64,000 bases of DNA from an uncultured Microbacteriaceae bacterium. GTDB taxonomy: Bacteria; Actinomycetota; Actinomycetes; Actinomycetales; Microbacteriaceae. Of the stretch, positions 55,181 to 63,123 are shown one piece after another. The stretch lies in contig CAIOLM010000007.1 of NCBI GenBank assembly GCA_903859205.1, positions 1 to 64,000 of the forward strand. Reading direction: 5' to 3'. Numbering within the stretch: position 1 is the first letter of the stretch; every line of letters begins with the position of its first letter. The notes beneath the pieces were generated by a model, which was given only the letters and a program-made list of their open reading frames with translations, had not been told where the DNA came from and searched no databases. The position numbers and the translations under genes were made by a program.

Positions 55181-55189
55181 GAGTCCCTC

Positions 55190-55843
55190 GTGGAATTCAC
55201 GCACACAATGGCGAACACTCGCACGCTCGGTAACGGCGCGTTGCCGGTTCGTGAGTACACCAACGTTGACCACGTCTGGCTTGCTGCTGAGCCGTTCATG
55301 CGCACGCGCATGAACGATGTTCACCTGCCCATGACCCTGCTCTACGCCGAACTGATTCTCGACACGATTCCCGAGGCTGATGAGCTCGTAACCCGCGTTG
55401 CCGCCATGTTGCACGATGTGGGCTGGTCGCGTGTTGACGAGTCGAAGATTCTCGAAGAGGGTTTTCGCAGCGACAACTTCCTGACCAGTGACATTCGTGT
55501 GCAGCACGAGATATTTGGATGCGACATCGCGCGCGAGATTCTTCCCGGTTGTGGCTTTGACGATGAGTTCATCACCAAGGTCACCGACATTATTGACGGC
55601 CACGACACTCGCCCGGTCAGTCATTCCATCGAAGACTCGATTGTGCGCGATGCCGACCGTCTCTGGCGTTTTCACCCGACCGGTCTGGGATTCTCGGCTG
55701 AGTGGTTCGGCAAGCCGCCACAGTGGGTTCTGGGCGACCTCACGGGCCGCGTGATGGGCGAAATGATCACGCCCGCTGGTATTGCCATGGCTGAGGCCGA
55801 GCTGAGCCAGTCAATCAAGATCTTCCGTCTCGACATCCTCTAA
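55190..55843 (+). CDS. HD-domain protein, second of two paralogues
   Basis: 217 residues. MLHDVGWSRVDESKI (His-Asp), VQHEIFGCDIAREIL, then IIDGHDTRPVSHSIEDSIV and RDADRLWRFHPTG follow the same order as in the gene at 52133-52864, with IDGHDTR identical. The GTG start has AGGAG 6 nt upstream. Having two diverged copies in one operon suggests distinct steps or a heteromeric enzyme. Activity on a phosphorylated intermediate is inferred only. Confidence 0.72.
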   Translation: MEFTHTMANTRTLGNGALPVREYTNVDHVWLAAEPFMRTRMNDVHLPMTLLYAELILDTIPEADELVTRVAAMLHDVGWSRVDESKILEEGFRSDNFLTSDIRVQHEIFGCDIAREILPGCGFDDEFITKVTDIIDGHDTRPVSHSIEDSIVRDADRLWRFHPTGLGFSAEWFGKPPQWVLGDLTGRVMGEMITPAGIAMAEAELSQSIKIFRLDIL

Positions 55844-55885
55844 AACGAACACTTACCGACCTGCCGATTCTTTCCACGAAAGCGA

Positions 55886-57349
55886 ATGACAATGACTGCA
55901 CTTGAGATGTACACCGATGACCTTTTCATTGGCGGCGAATGGGTAAAGTCACACTCGGGCGCCTACATCGACGTCACCGACCCGGCGACCGAAGAGCTGT
56001 GGGCTCGCGTTCCTGCCGCTGACGAGGAAGACATCAACCGCGCGGTTGCTGCTGCCAAAGCTGCCTTCCGCGGCATGGGCTGGAGTGACATCGGTGCAGC
56101 CGCTCGTGCTGAATACATCAACCGTTTGGCCGATGAGTTTGAGGCGCGCTCCGAGCAGCTCGCCGCCATCATCACCAGCGAAAACGGCACGCCCGTCATG
56201 GAGTCGAGCCAGGCCGCCAAGCACGGCGCTGGCCTACTGCGTTACTACGCCTCACTGGCCGACTTCGTCGACAAAGACGACAAGCGCCCTTACCCGGGCA
56301 ACCCCAAGCAGTACACCCAGGTGCTTCGCATGCCTCGCGGCGTCGCGGCTCTGATTGCGCCGTGGAACTACCCGGTCGCCCTGGTCATGATCAAGCTCGC
56401 GCCAGCACTCATCGCCGGATGCACGGTCGTCATCAAGCCCGCATCCGAAACGCCTCTCGACCTTCGTGTGCTCATGGAGGCCGCGGTTGCCGCCGGACTC
56501 CCCGCGGGAGTCATCAACCTCGTCACCTGCACGCGTCACAGTGTCGGTGCCCTCGTGGAGCATCCCGATGTTGCGAAGGTTGCATTCACCGGTTCTACAG
56601 AGGTGGGTCGATTCTTGGCCGAGCAGTGCGGTCGCCTGCTCAAGCCGGTCACCCTCGAGCTCGGTGGCAAGTCTGCGAGCATTGTGCTCGAAGACGCTGA
56701 CCTGAGTTACTTCAACTCGATGATCAACAAGACCTGTCTGCGCAACACGGGTCAGACCTGTTACAACTCGACGCGCATCCTTGCGCCCGAGTCGCGCTAC
56801 GACGAGGTTGTTGAAGCGGTTGCTTCGGCCGTTCGTGATGCGAAGCAGGGCGACCCCTTCGACCCGACCACTGTCTACGGCCCGTCAGCGTCGAAGAAGC
56901 AGTTCGGTACCGTGACTGATTACATCAAGATTGGTCAGGATGAGGGCGCCAGCGTCGCCACGGGTGGCTCAGGTCGCCCCGACGGGCTCGACAGGGGGTA
57001 CTTCTCGAAGCCCACAGTCTTTGCAAACGTGAACAACAAGATGCGCGTGGCCCAAGAAGAGATTTTCGGACCGGTTCTGGTCGTTATTCCTTACAAGAAC
57101 GAAGATGACGCCGTCGCAATCGCAAACGACTCGCAGTACGGTCTTGGCGGAACGATCTACACCAAGGATGTCGACCGCGCTGAGGCCCTCGCCGCACGCA
57201 TCGAAAGTGGCTCGACCGGTATCAACTTCTTCCAGAACAACCAGGCCGCGCCGTTTGGCGGCTGGAAGGATTCTGGCATCGGTACCGAGTACGGCCCCGA
57301 AGGCATCAGCGCCTACACGAAGCTGAAGTCAATCCACCGAACTGTTTAG
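55886..57349 (+). CDS. Aldehyde dehydrogenase
   Basis: 487 residues, NAD(P)+-dependent ALDH superfamily. APWNYPVALVMIKLAPAL (cofactor site), FTGSTEVGRFLAE, LELGGKSASIV with the general-base Glu and NTGQTCYNSTR with the nucleophilic Cys (about residue 290) are intact. It would oxidise an aldehyde made by the pathway to a carboxylic acid, which could then feed the acyl-CoA ligase encoded at 23469-24992; the link is inference. It is the last gene of the operon and converges on the MFS gene. Confidence 0.92.
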   Translation: MTMTALEMYTDDLFIGGEWVKSHSGAYIDVTDPATEELWARVPAADEEDINRAVAAAKAAFRGMGWSDIGAAARAEYINRLADEFEARSEQLAAIITSENGTPVMESSQAAKHGAGLLRYYASLADFVDKDDKRPYPGNPKQYTQVLRMPRGVAALIAPWNYPVALVMIKLAPALIAGCTVVIKPASETPLDLRVLMEAAVAAGLPAGVINLVTCTRHSVGALVEHPDVAKVAFTGSTEVGRFLAEQCGRLLKPVTLELGGKSASIVLEDADLSYFNSMINKTCLRNTGQTCYNSTRILAPESRYDEVVEAVASAVRDAKQGDPFDPTTVYGPSASKKQFGTVTDYIKIGQDEGASVATGGSGRPDGLDRGYFSKPTVFANVNNKMRVAQEEIFGPVLVVIPYKNEDDAVAIANDSQYGLGGTIYTKDVDRAEALAARIESGSTGINFFQNNQAAPFGGWKDSGIGTEYGPEGISAYTKLKSIHRTV

Positions 57350-57361
57350 TGCTGACCGCGT

Positions 57362-58600
57362 TTAGTGCGCGGGCTCAAGGTCGGGGTCGCGCTTGATTGC
57401 TGCGGCACCGCCGAGTGAGGTGACGACCGCAATCGCCACGATGGCTCCACCAATGATCAGCATCGACATGGCCGGGCTGGGGTTGATTGTGCCTACGAAG
57501 ACCGAAGTTGCAGCTCCGATGAGGAACTGAACCAGGCCGAGAAGGCCCAGCGCCGTTCCTGAGGTCTTGCGAACGTGGGTCAGCGCGAGAGAAGTCACTG
57601 CGCCGAAGCTGATGCCCAGGCTGAAGCAGATCACCAGGTAGATGACAAAGATGCTGATGATGTTCAGCGAGTTCGTTGCCACGGTGAATGCCAAGAAGCC
57701 GATGCCCGCGACCTGCCCCGCAACGCTCAGAAAGACGATGGTGACGCTTCTCAGGCGTTTAGCCAGCCAAGCCGCGAAGATGCCAGACAGAACGATTCCT
57801 GCGCCATTGACGGCGAAGGCAAGCGCGGCAACCCACGGTGGCTGACCGAGTTCGACCTGAATCGTGAGCGAACACGTGCCCAAGTACACGAACATGATGG
57901 CGTATGAGGTGAAGTTGACCAAGGCGAACCAGGTGAAGACTTTGTTGCCCCACATGGCCCACATCGACTTGATCGTGGTGCCGAAGCCATCGGTGTGACG
58001 CTTGTTCACGGCCAACGACTCAGGAACGAAGGCCCAGATGGCTATTGTTCCGAGCAGGGCGAATGCGGCCAGAGCAACAAAGATTCCTCGCCACCCGGCA
58101 AAGGACAAGATCAGCACACCGCCGACGGGGCCAAAGATAGGGCCAACCATCACGATGCTGCTGAAGAACGAGAATGCTCGAGTGGAGTCGTTGCCTCGAG
58201 TCAAGTCGGCGATCACTCCTCGCCCGGCGACCTGCACCGAGGATGCCGAAATACCCATGATCAGGCAGCATCCCAAAAACCAGAAGATATTCAAGGATGC
58301 CGAGGCGAGGCTTGCTCCCAGCACCATCAGGAACCCGGTGAAGAGCAGTGGCCGGCGGCGTCCGAGTCGATCAGACAGCGTTCCGACCACGAATGTTCCG
58401 ATGGCCATGCCGATGGTCGTGGTGGCAAGGCCCAGCTGCACAGTCGCCGGAGTGGTGCCGAAGTCGAGTGCCATCTGCGGGAGTGCAGGAAGGTAAAGGT
58501 CGATGGCCATCGGGCCCAGAATTCCAATGAATCCGAGCCAGAAAAGCATGCCGCGAGTGAGTCGCGCTGATGCGCCTGACTGCGCAGAAGAAGTTGCCAC
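57362..58600 (-). CDS. MFS transporter, Bcr/CflA type
   Basis: 412 residues with twelve predicted helices. GPMAIDLYLPALPQMALDFG in helix 1 and GTLSDRLGRRRPLL (motif A between helices 2 and 3) are characteristic of the Bcr/CflA drug-resistance group. It is probably a proton-driven exporter of a small organic compound. It is the last gene of the reverse-strand operon 57362-64000, so it may remove toxic substrate or intermediates. The start is immediately after the DUF2218 gene stop. Confidence 0.88.
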   Translation of the reverse strand: MATSSAQSGASARLTRGMLFWLGFIGILGPMAIDLYLPALPQMALDFGTTPATVQLGLATTTIGMAIGTFVVGTLSDRLGRRRPLLFTGFLMVLGASLASASLNIFWFLGCCLIMGISASSVQVAGRGVIADLTRGNDSTRAFSFFSSIVMVGPIFGPVGGVLILSFAGWRGIFVALAAFALLGTIAIWAFVPESLAVNKRHTDGFGTTIKSMWAMWGNKVFTWFALVNFTSYAIMFVYLGTCSLTIQVELGQPPWVAALAFAVNGAGIVLSGIFAAWLAKRLRSVTIVFLSVAGQVAGIGFLAFTVATNSLNIISIFVIYLVICFSLGISFGAVTSLALTHVRKTSGTALGLLGLVQFLIGAATSVFVGTINPSPAMSMLIIGGAIVAIAVVTSLGGAAAIKRDPDLEPAH

Positions 58601-58601
58601 C

Positions 58602-58937
58602 CTAGGAGGCTACTGAGGAATCGACCCAGTCAATTGTCACTGACGGCAACTTCGTTGTGAACTGGAGGAGATGTCTGGCGAGCACATCTTTGATGCGCTC
58701 GAGCATTTCTGGCGAATCGGCCTCCGCGCGCAGCTCTAAGGCAGGGTCGGCCCCGCCGTCATGAGGCAGAACGAAGCCCATGCCCTCGCCGATGTGCAGC
58801 GCCCATCCATTGCTGAGTTCGTCGACCTGCACACGATGGCCGAGGTGGCCCGCAAGCTGTTTTCCGTATCGCGCCGGCCGCTCGATGGCCACGATTGCGC
58901 TGCTAGTGAGGGATGCCAAGGTCGCGCTTATTTCCAT
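58602..58937 (-). CDS. DUF2218 family protein
   Basis: About 111 residues from ATG 58937, overlapping the upstream SnoaL-like gene by 35 nt; a GTG at 58892 is a plausible shorter start (AIERPARYGKQLAGHLGHRV). The RYxxQLAxHLG motif and a RHLLQF segment are those of DUF2218, a small protein family often next to siderophore or transport genes. Function unknown. Start choice uncertain. Confidence 0.62.
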   Translation of the reverse strand: MEISATLASLTSSAIVAIERPARYGKQLAGHLGHRVQVDELSNGWALHIGEGMGFVLPHDGGADPALELRAEADSPEMLERIKDVLARHLLQFTTKLPSVTIDWVDSSVAS

Positions 58938-59337
58938 TGATGTCAGTGTGAACGAAGGAGTTGTACGCAACCAGAATGTCGCGGAAAAGCCCGTCTTCGA
59001 CCTCGTACATGATGATGCCGTTGAACTCGTAGGTCTCGCCGACCTTTACCGGGCCGAAGAGTGATTCGGGCGCATCGTGCTTGGGCGAAAAAATAGTGAT
59101 CATTTGAATCGCAATGCGACTCTCGCTACTGAGAAAGCGCGGAACGATGAGCTTTTCATTGAAATCAGGCCAGATGAGGTCTCGGTAGTGGTGCTTCATG
59201 CCGTCGACGCCATCGAACTCAAGCGTGCCGTTCTTCATGTGCATTTCGGGGTGCAAGAAGTCATCGAACGCGGTGTCATCTTCTGCATTGAAGCGCGCGA
59301 TGTAGGAGTCGAAGCGTTCCTTCGAGTAATCAGCCAT
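58903..59337 (-). CDS. SnoaL/NTF2-like protein
   Basis: 144 residues. The cone-shaped NTF2-like fold is suggested by SYIARFNAEDDTAFDDFLHP, then GVDGMKHHYRDLIWPDF and GIIMYEVEDGLFRDILVAYN. Members include small isomerases, cyclases and hydratases of polyketide and terpenoid metabolism, with Asp/His acid-base residues. The reaction is unknown. It lies between an SDR gene (14 nt) and DUF2218 in the reverse-strand catabolic operon. Confidence 0.68.
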   Translation of the reverse strand: MADYSKERFDSYIARFNAEDDTAFDDFLHPEMHMKNGTLEFDGVDGMKHHYRDLIWPDFNEKLIVPRFLSSESRIAIQMITIFSPKHDAPESLFGPVKVGETYEFNGIIMYEVEDGLFRDILVAYNSFVHTDINGNKRDLGIPH

Positions 59338-59351
59338 GGGGGCTTCCTGTC

Positions 59352-60152
59352 TTAATCCTTGATGACGGTACCACCGTCGACGACGATGGTTTCACCCGAG
59401 GTGAAGGAGCCGGCTGGGCTGGCCAGATACAAGATTGTGCCGGCGATGTTGTCAACCGAACCAAATCTACGAAGTGGGGTCTTCTCGAGCCGACGGGCGG
59501 CAAGCTGCTCGTCGCCGGTAATCGGGGTGGCAAACGCCGTGTCAATCACGCCGGGCGCAATCGCATTGGCGCGAATGTTCTGAGCGCCCCACTGCACAGC
59601 AATGTTTCGGGCGATTTGTGCGTTGGCCGCTTTCGTTATTCCGTAGAGGCCTATCGCCGAATTGCCGCGCACACCAGACAGGCTCGACATGACGACGACT
59701 GAGCCGCCACCTCCGGCAGCCATCACCGGGCAGGCGTGATCGCACAGGTCAACCACGCTTCGAACGTGCACGTCGAACATGGAATCAAGCGCCGCAAGCC
59801 CTGCTTCATCGCCGCGCTGAGGCTTGCCGGGATTGCCGATGGGGTCGATGGCCATTCCTGCGTTGCAGACCAGAGTGTCGAGGCGGCCGTATTCGCGCGC
59901 AATGTCGGCAACCAGGGCGGCTTGGGCGGGGGCATCCGTGACGTCAAGAACTCGGCCCGTCACGTCGAGCCCCTCAGTGCTCAGCCCATCGGCGACGGCG
60001 ACTGGGTTCTCGCTCTCGAGACCGGTGAGCACCGTGCGCGCGCCAGCCGAGGCCAACGCGCGAACGGTGGCAAGACCGATTCCTCGGGTAGCGCCGGTAA
60101 CCAAGGCCACCGTGCCCTCGAGGCTGAATAGATCTTGCGCGTAGTTGCTCAT
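59352..60152 (-). CDS. SDR in the second catabolic operon
   Basis: 266 residues. ALVTGATRGIGLATVRALA cofactor loop, NAGMA, catalytic Ser in SSLSGVRG and YGITKAAN (YxxxK). An insertion after strand 4 (DPIGNPGKPQRGDEAG) lengthens the substrate loop. It is an NAD(P)-dependent alcohol or ketone oxidoreductase, one of two SDRs in this operon, so two different hydroxyl or carbonyl groups may be handled. The gap to the alpha/beta hydrolase gene is 12 nt. Confidence 0.82.
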   Translation of the reverse strand: MSNYAQDLFSLEGTVALVTGATRGIGLATVRALASAGARTVLTGLESENPVAVADGLSTEGLDVTGRVLDVTDAPAQAALVADIAREYGRLDTLVCNAGMAIDPIGNPGKPQRGDEAGLAALDSMFDVHVRSVVDLCDHACPVMAAGGGGSVVVMSSLSGVRGNSAIGLYGITKAANAQIARNIAVQWGAQNIRANAIAPGVIDTAFATPITGDEQLAARRLEKTPLRRFGSVDNIAGTILYLASPAGSFTSGETIVVDGGTVIKD

Positions 60153-60164
60153 GAACGCTCGGCC

Positions 60165-61322
60165 CTAGTTCATCTCGGCGAAAGTCTCAGCAACCCAGTC
60201 GGCGATGTAGCCGGCAACGTAGGGCATGTGGTCAATGCTGATGTGTTCGGTGCCACCCTCGGGCTCGTCGAAGATGCGCAGCTCGCGCTTGGGGCTGTTG
60301 ATGGCAGCGTCATACGACTGCTGCGCGTACTTGACGTTGATCTGGCGATCGTTGGCGCCGTGAGTGATGAGGAACGGCACGCTGATTTGTTCGACGACAC
60401 CGTTGAGGTGCATGTCTTTGGTGACCTCCATGAAGTCGTCGATGTTGTCGACTCCCCAAACCCAGAAAACGTGGTCCCAGTAGTGGGGCACCGGGTTTTC
60501 GCCCTCGCGGTTGCGTCGGCCCTGTTGAACCTCAGCCCAGTTGTGGTTGGCACCCCACGCGACGGCGAGCTTGACCCGCTTCTCGAACGCGGCGGTGCGC
60601 GGCGCGTAGTAGCCACCGAGTGACCAGCCAACAACGCCAATCTTGTCGGCGGCGAGCTCGGGCTGGTTCTCGATCCAGTCGATGATGGGGGAGACGAAGG
60701 CTTCCGTGTCGACGCGTGCTTTGATGTTGCGCAGACGCAACGCTTCACCAGTTCCGCCGTGGTCGACCATGATGGTCGAGATTCCGCGACGAGCGAGCAT
60801 CTGGGGGAAGCCCGAGTAGTACATCATCTCTTTGGTGGAGTCGAGGCCGTTCAGCTGCACGACGACGGGCGTCGGCTTTCCGTCGAGGCTCTCGGCGCGA
60901 TAGTAGTAGGCCGGAAGGTGGGTGCCTTCGTACGGGATGTCGATCTTGGTCAGCGGGGTGCCGCTGAGCTCGACGTGCTTGAGCAGCAGGTCGATGCTTT
61001 GCTGGTAAGCAGCATTGCGCCCGGCCCACTTGGGAGACTGCAGGCGCTCGGCCTGTGAAACGTAGAGGCTCGAGCGATAGAACTTGTCTCCAGCGCCAAT
61101 CAGGCGGCCGCGCTTTTCGTCGTCTTCGGCCGATGCGATGAGACGGTCGGCGACTGCCTTCCAGGCGGCGTAGAGCTCCTCGGTGCCAGCGTCGTCGCCG
61201 TTCTGCGATGCCTCGAGAACGGGCCTGCAGGCGCGGTCAACTTCATCAATGAGGCCACCGTTGTTGAGGGTGGCAACGACGGAAAGGCTCCACACGTAGT
61301 TGGTGGGGAAGTACATGAACAT
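60165..61322 (-). CDS. Alpha/beta hydrolase, C-C or ester hydrolase type
   Basis: 385 residues. A helical N-terminal cap (1-130) precedes the hydrolase core. Nucleophile Ser in GVVGWSLGGYYAPR, acid Asp in ITHGANDRQINV and His in GTEHISID make a triad. The long helical cap is like FrsA and 2,6-dihydroxypseudooxynicotine hydrolase, which cleaves a C-C bond. In this operon, with a flavin monooxygenase and cupin, hydrolysis of a beta-diketone or ring-cleavage product is plausible. The start ATG 61322 is supported by the following spacing but has an atypical hydrophobic N-terminus. Confidence 0.78.
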   Translation of the reverse strand: MFMYFPTNYVWSLSVVATLNNGGLIDEVDRACRPVLEASQNGDDAGTEELYAAWKAVADRLIASAEDDEKRGRLIGAGDKFYRSSLYVSQAERLQSPKWAGRNAAYQQSIDLLLKHVELSGTPLTKIDIPYEGTHLPAYYYRAESLDGKPTPVVVQLNGLDSTKEMMYYSGFPQMLARRGISTIMVDHGGTGEALRLRNIKARVDTEAFVSPIIDWIENQPELAADKIGVVGWSLGGYYAPRTAAFEKRVKLAVAWGANHNWAEVQQGRRNREGENPVPHYWDHVFWVWGVDNIDDFMEVTKDMHLNGVVEQISVPFLITHGANDRQINVKYAQQSYDAAINSPKRELRIFDEPEGGTEHISIDHMPYVAGYIADWVAETFAEMN

Positions 61323-61331
61323 GAGGGATCC

Positions 61332-62138
61332 CTATTTCTTCTGTTGTGAGGCTTTGATGATGTCGGACATGTATTTGACGCCGGCCGAGCTGGTGAATCC
61401 TCCGTCGACGGGAATCTCGGCACCGTTGACGTAGGCCGCGCCATCGCTGAGCAGGAAGGCGACGACCGCGGCAACCTCTTCAGGCTGACCCGTGCGCTCA
61501 AGCGGGGTGAGCGCCAGTTGAGCATCCCTCATGACCGCCGGGGCGGTGGCCGTCATGGGTGTTTCGATGTAACCGGGGTGCACGATGTTGGTGCGAATAC
61601 CGCGCGGGCCGAACTCGGTGGCGGTCACGTGCGTGAGTCCGCGCAGGGCCCACTTGCTCGCCGTGTACGCGACCGTGTGGTGGGCGTTCAGCCCGGCAGA
61701 TGACCCAATGTTCACAATGGATGCGCCCTTGCGCATCAGGGGGGCAATTGCCTGGATGCCCAGCATGGATCCGGTCAGGTTGATCGCGATGACACTGTCC
61801 CAATCGGCGCGGGCAATCTCACCGATGCGACCGCGGAAGGGAATGCCGGCGTTGTTGACCAGCCCGTGCACCTGCGTGAACTCTTTCTTGAGGAATTTAG
61901 CCAGTGCGGCCCATTCTGTTTCGCTCGTCACATCGAGCTGGGCGTAGTGCAGTTCGCCTGGCAGCTTTGCGGCGGCGTTGGCCAGCGTGGCGGGGCACGT
62001 CTCTGCAAGGTCGGTAGCAATGACCCGAGCGCCCGACGCCAGCAGCACGAGCGCCTCGGCGTAGCCCTGTCCGCGGGCTGCGCCCGTGATGACAACGGTC
62101 TTCCCGGAGAGTCCAGGAAGTTCAAGAATTTTCGCCAT
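61332..62138 (-). CDS. SDR, first of two in the second catabolic operon
   Basis: 268 residues. VVITGAARGQGYAEALVLLA is the cofactor loop with the GxxxGxG variant GAARGQG, followed by NNAG, GSSAGLNAHH (catalytic Ser) and YTASKWAL. The RGQG form resembles steroid and terpenoid hydroxy dehydrogenases of actinobacteria. Adjacent to the VOC protein gene, whose end abuts its start with no gap. Confidence 0.85.
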   Translation of the reverse strand: MAKILELPGLSGKTVVITGAARGQGYAEALVLLASGARVIATDLAETCPATLANAAAKLPGELHYAQLDVTSETEWAALAKFLKKEFTQVHGLVNNAGIPFRGRIGEIARADWDSVIAINLTGSMLGIQAIAPLMRKGASIVNIGSSAGLNAHHTVAYTASKWALRGLTHVTATEFGPRGIRTNIVHPGYIETPMTATAPAVMRDAQLALTPLERTGQPEEVAAVVAFLLSDGAAYVNGAEIPVDGGFTSSAGVKYMSDIIKASQQKK

Positions 62139-62558
62139 TTAGACCACCGGTGTCTTTCGGTCGTGGAACTCGATGAGGTTGCCCTCGGGGTCGCGTACCC
62201 ACGCGAAGCGAACGCCGGGCTCGGGGGAATTCTGGGGTGCCATGGCGCTTTCGGCGCCCACGGTGAGTAGCTGGTGGTAGAGGGCGTCGACGTCATCGAC
62301 GCGAAGGCAAATGTGACCCCAGCCGCGAGTCAGTGCGGCAACCGCGGGGTTGGGCGCATCCATGCCGGGCTGATTATTGGGGCGATGAACGAGTTCAATG
62401 GCAATGCCCTGACCGTCAATCAAAAAAATGCCCGTCATCTCGATCGGCGGCACGGTAAACGGATGCGTGCGGTGCAAGCCGAACGCCTTTTCGTACCAGG
62501 CGGCTTGAGCTTCCAGGTCGGCCACATTCAGGCCAACGTGATCGAAGTGCATGCCCAT
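62139..62558 (-). CDS. VOC/glyoxalase-fold protein
   Basis: 139 residues, one module pair. FDHVGLNVADLEAQAAWYEK opens the fold, and RGWGHICLRVDDVDALY and VRDPEGNLIEFHDR supply the metal-site His and Glu positions. It may be an isomerase, epimerase, lyase or dioxygenase accessory; the family does not tell. The ATG at 62558 overlaps the cupin stop by one base (TAATG). Confidence 0.78.
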   Translation of the reverse strand: MGMHFDHVGLNVADLEAQAAWYEKAFGLHRTHPFTVPPIEMTGIFLIDGQGIAIELVHRPNNQPGMDAPNPAVAALTRGWGHICLRVDDVDALYHQLLTVGAESAMAPQNSPEPGVRFAWVRDPEGNLIEFHDRKTPVV

Positions 62559-63115
62559 TAGTCGTGCGGACCGTTGTGCATCAGCTTGCTCTGCACGTCG
62601 TTGGGCAGGACGTCGAGGAGGTCTTGCGTGAATTCGCCGTCGACCAAGATGAACGCCATTCGTGCAACCTTGTCGCTGCGGTTGGCCCACGCGTGATCGG
62701 TGCCTCGCTGAACAACCACGTCGCCTGCCTTCAGCAGTACTTCGCTGTCGTCGAGAACGAGGTAGATCTCGCCCTCGAGCACGATGCCGTAGTCGATCGA
62801 CTCGGTGCGGTGAATGGGCGACTGGTTTCCAAGCTCGTTGATGAAGCCGGGGAAGAATTCGTTGATGCGAACCTTGGTGCCCTTTTCGGGCGGGGGAACA
62901 CGAAGAGTGCGTTCCGTGGGCTCGTTGGGCTCCACCCTCGAAACGGGAGCAGGTGCACCCTCGGTGTTCCAGATTTCGTAGAACCCAACGCCGTCTTGCG
63001 GCATGACTCTGTGAACCGGCACGATGCCGTCAGAGACGACAATCGAGACGCCATTTTCGTCGTGTCCGGTAACAACTCGGCGAGGAACATTGCCCTCGGG
63101 CATGTGCGCGGTCAT
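62558..63115 (-). CDS. Cupin-domain protein
   Basis: 185 residues. One cupin barrel occupies about residues 90-165: TESIDYGIVLEGEIYLVLDD, LLKAGDVVVQRGTDHAW and the following strands. The first motif has a single-ligand variant (no His pair), and the second retains His in DHAW. It could be a small dioxygenase, isomerase or ligand-binding protein. Start ATG 63115 lies 8 nt after the monooxygenase stop, with AAGGCG just before it; an in-frame ATG 12 nt later is possible. Confidence 0.72.
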   Translation of the reverse strand: MTAHMPEGNVPRRVVTGHDENGVSIVVSDGIVPVHRVMPQDGVGFYEIWNTEGAPAPVSRVEPNEPTERTLRVPPPEKGTKVRINEFFPGFINELGNQSPIHRTESIDYGIVLEGEIYLVLDDSEVLLKAGDVVVQRGTDHAWANRSDKVARMAFILVDGEFTQDLLDVLPNDVQSKLMHNGPHD

Positions 63116-63123
63116 GTTTCGCC

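Noticed and set aside
52133-55843. HD proteins as (p)ppGpp or cyclic-di-GMP signalling enzymes
   Set aside because: They lack the RelA synthetase region and the HD-GYP motif, and they sit inside a catabolic operon.
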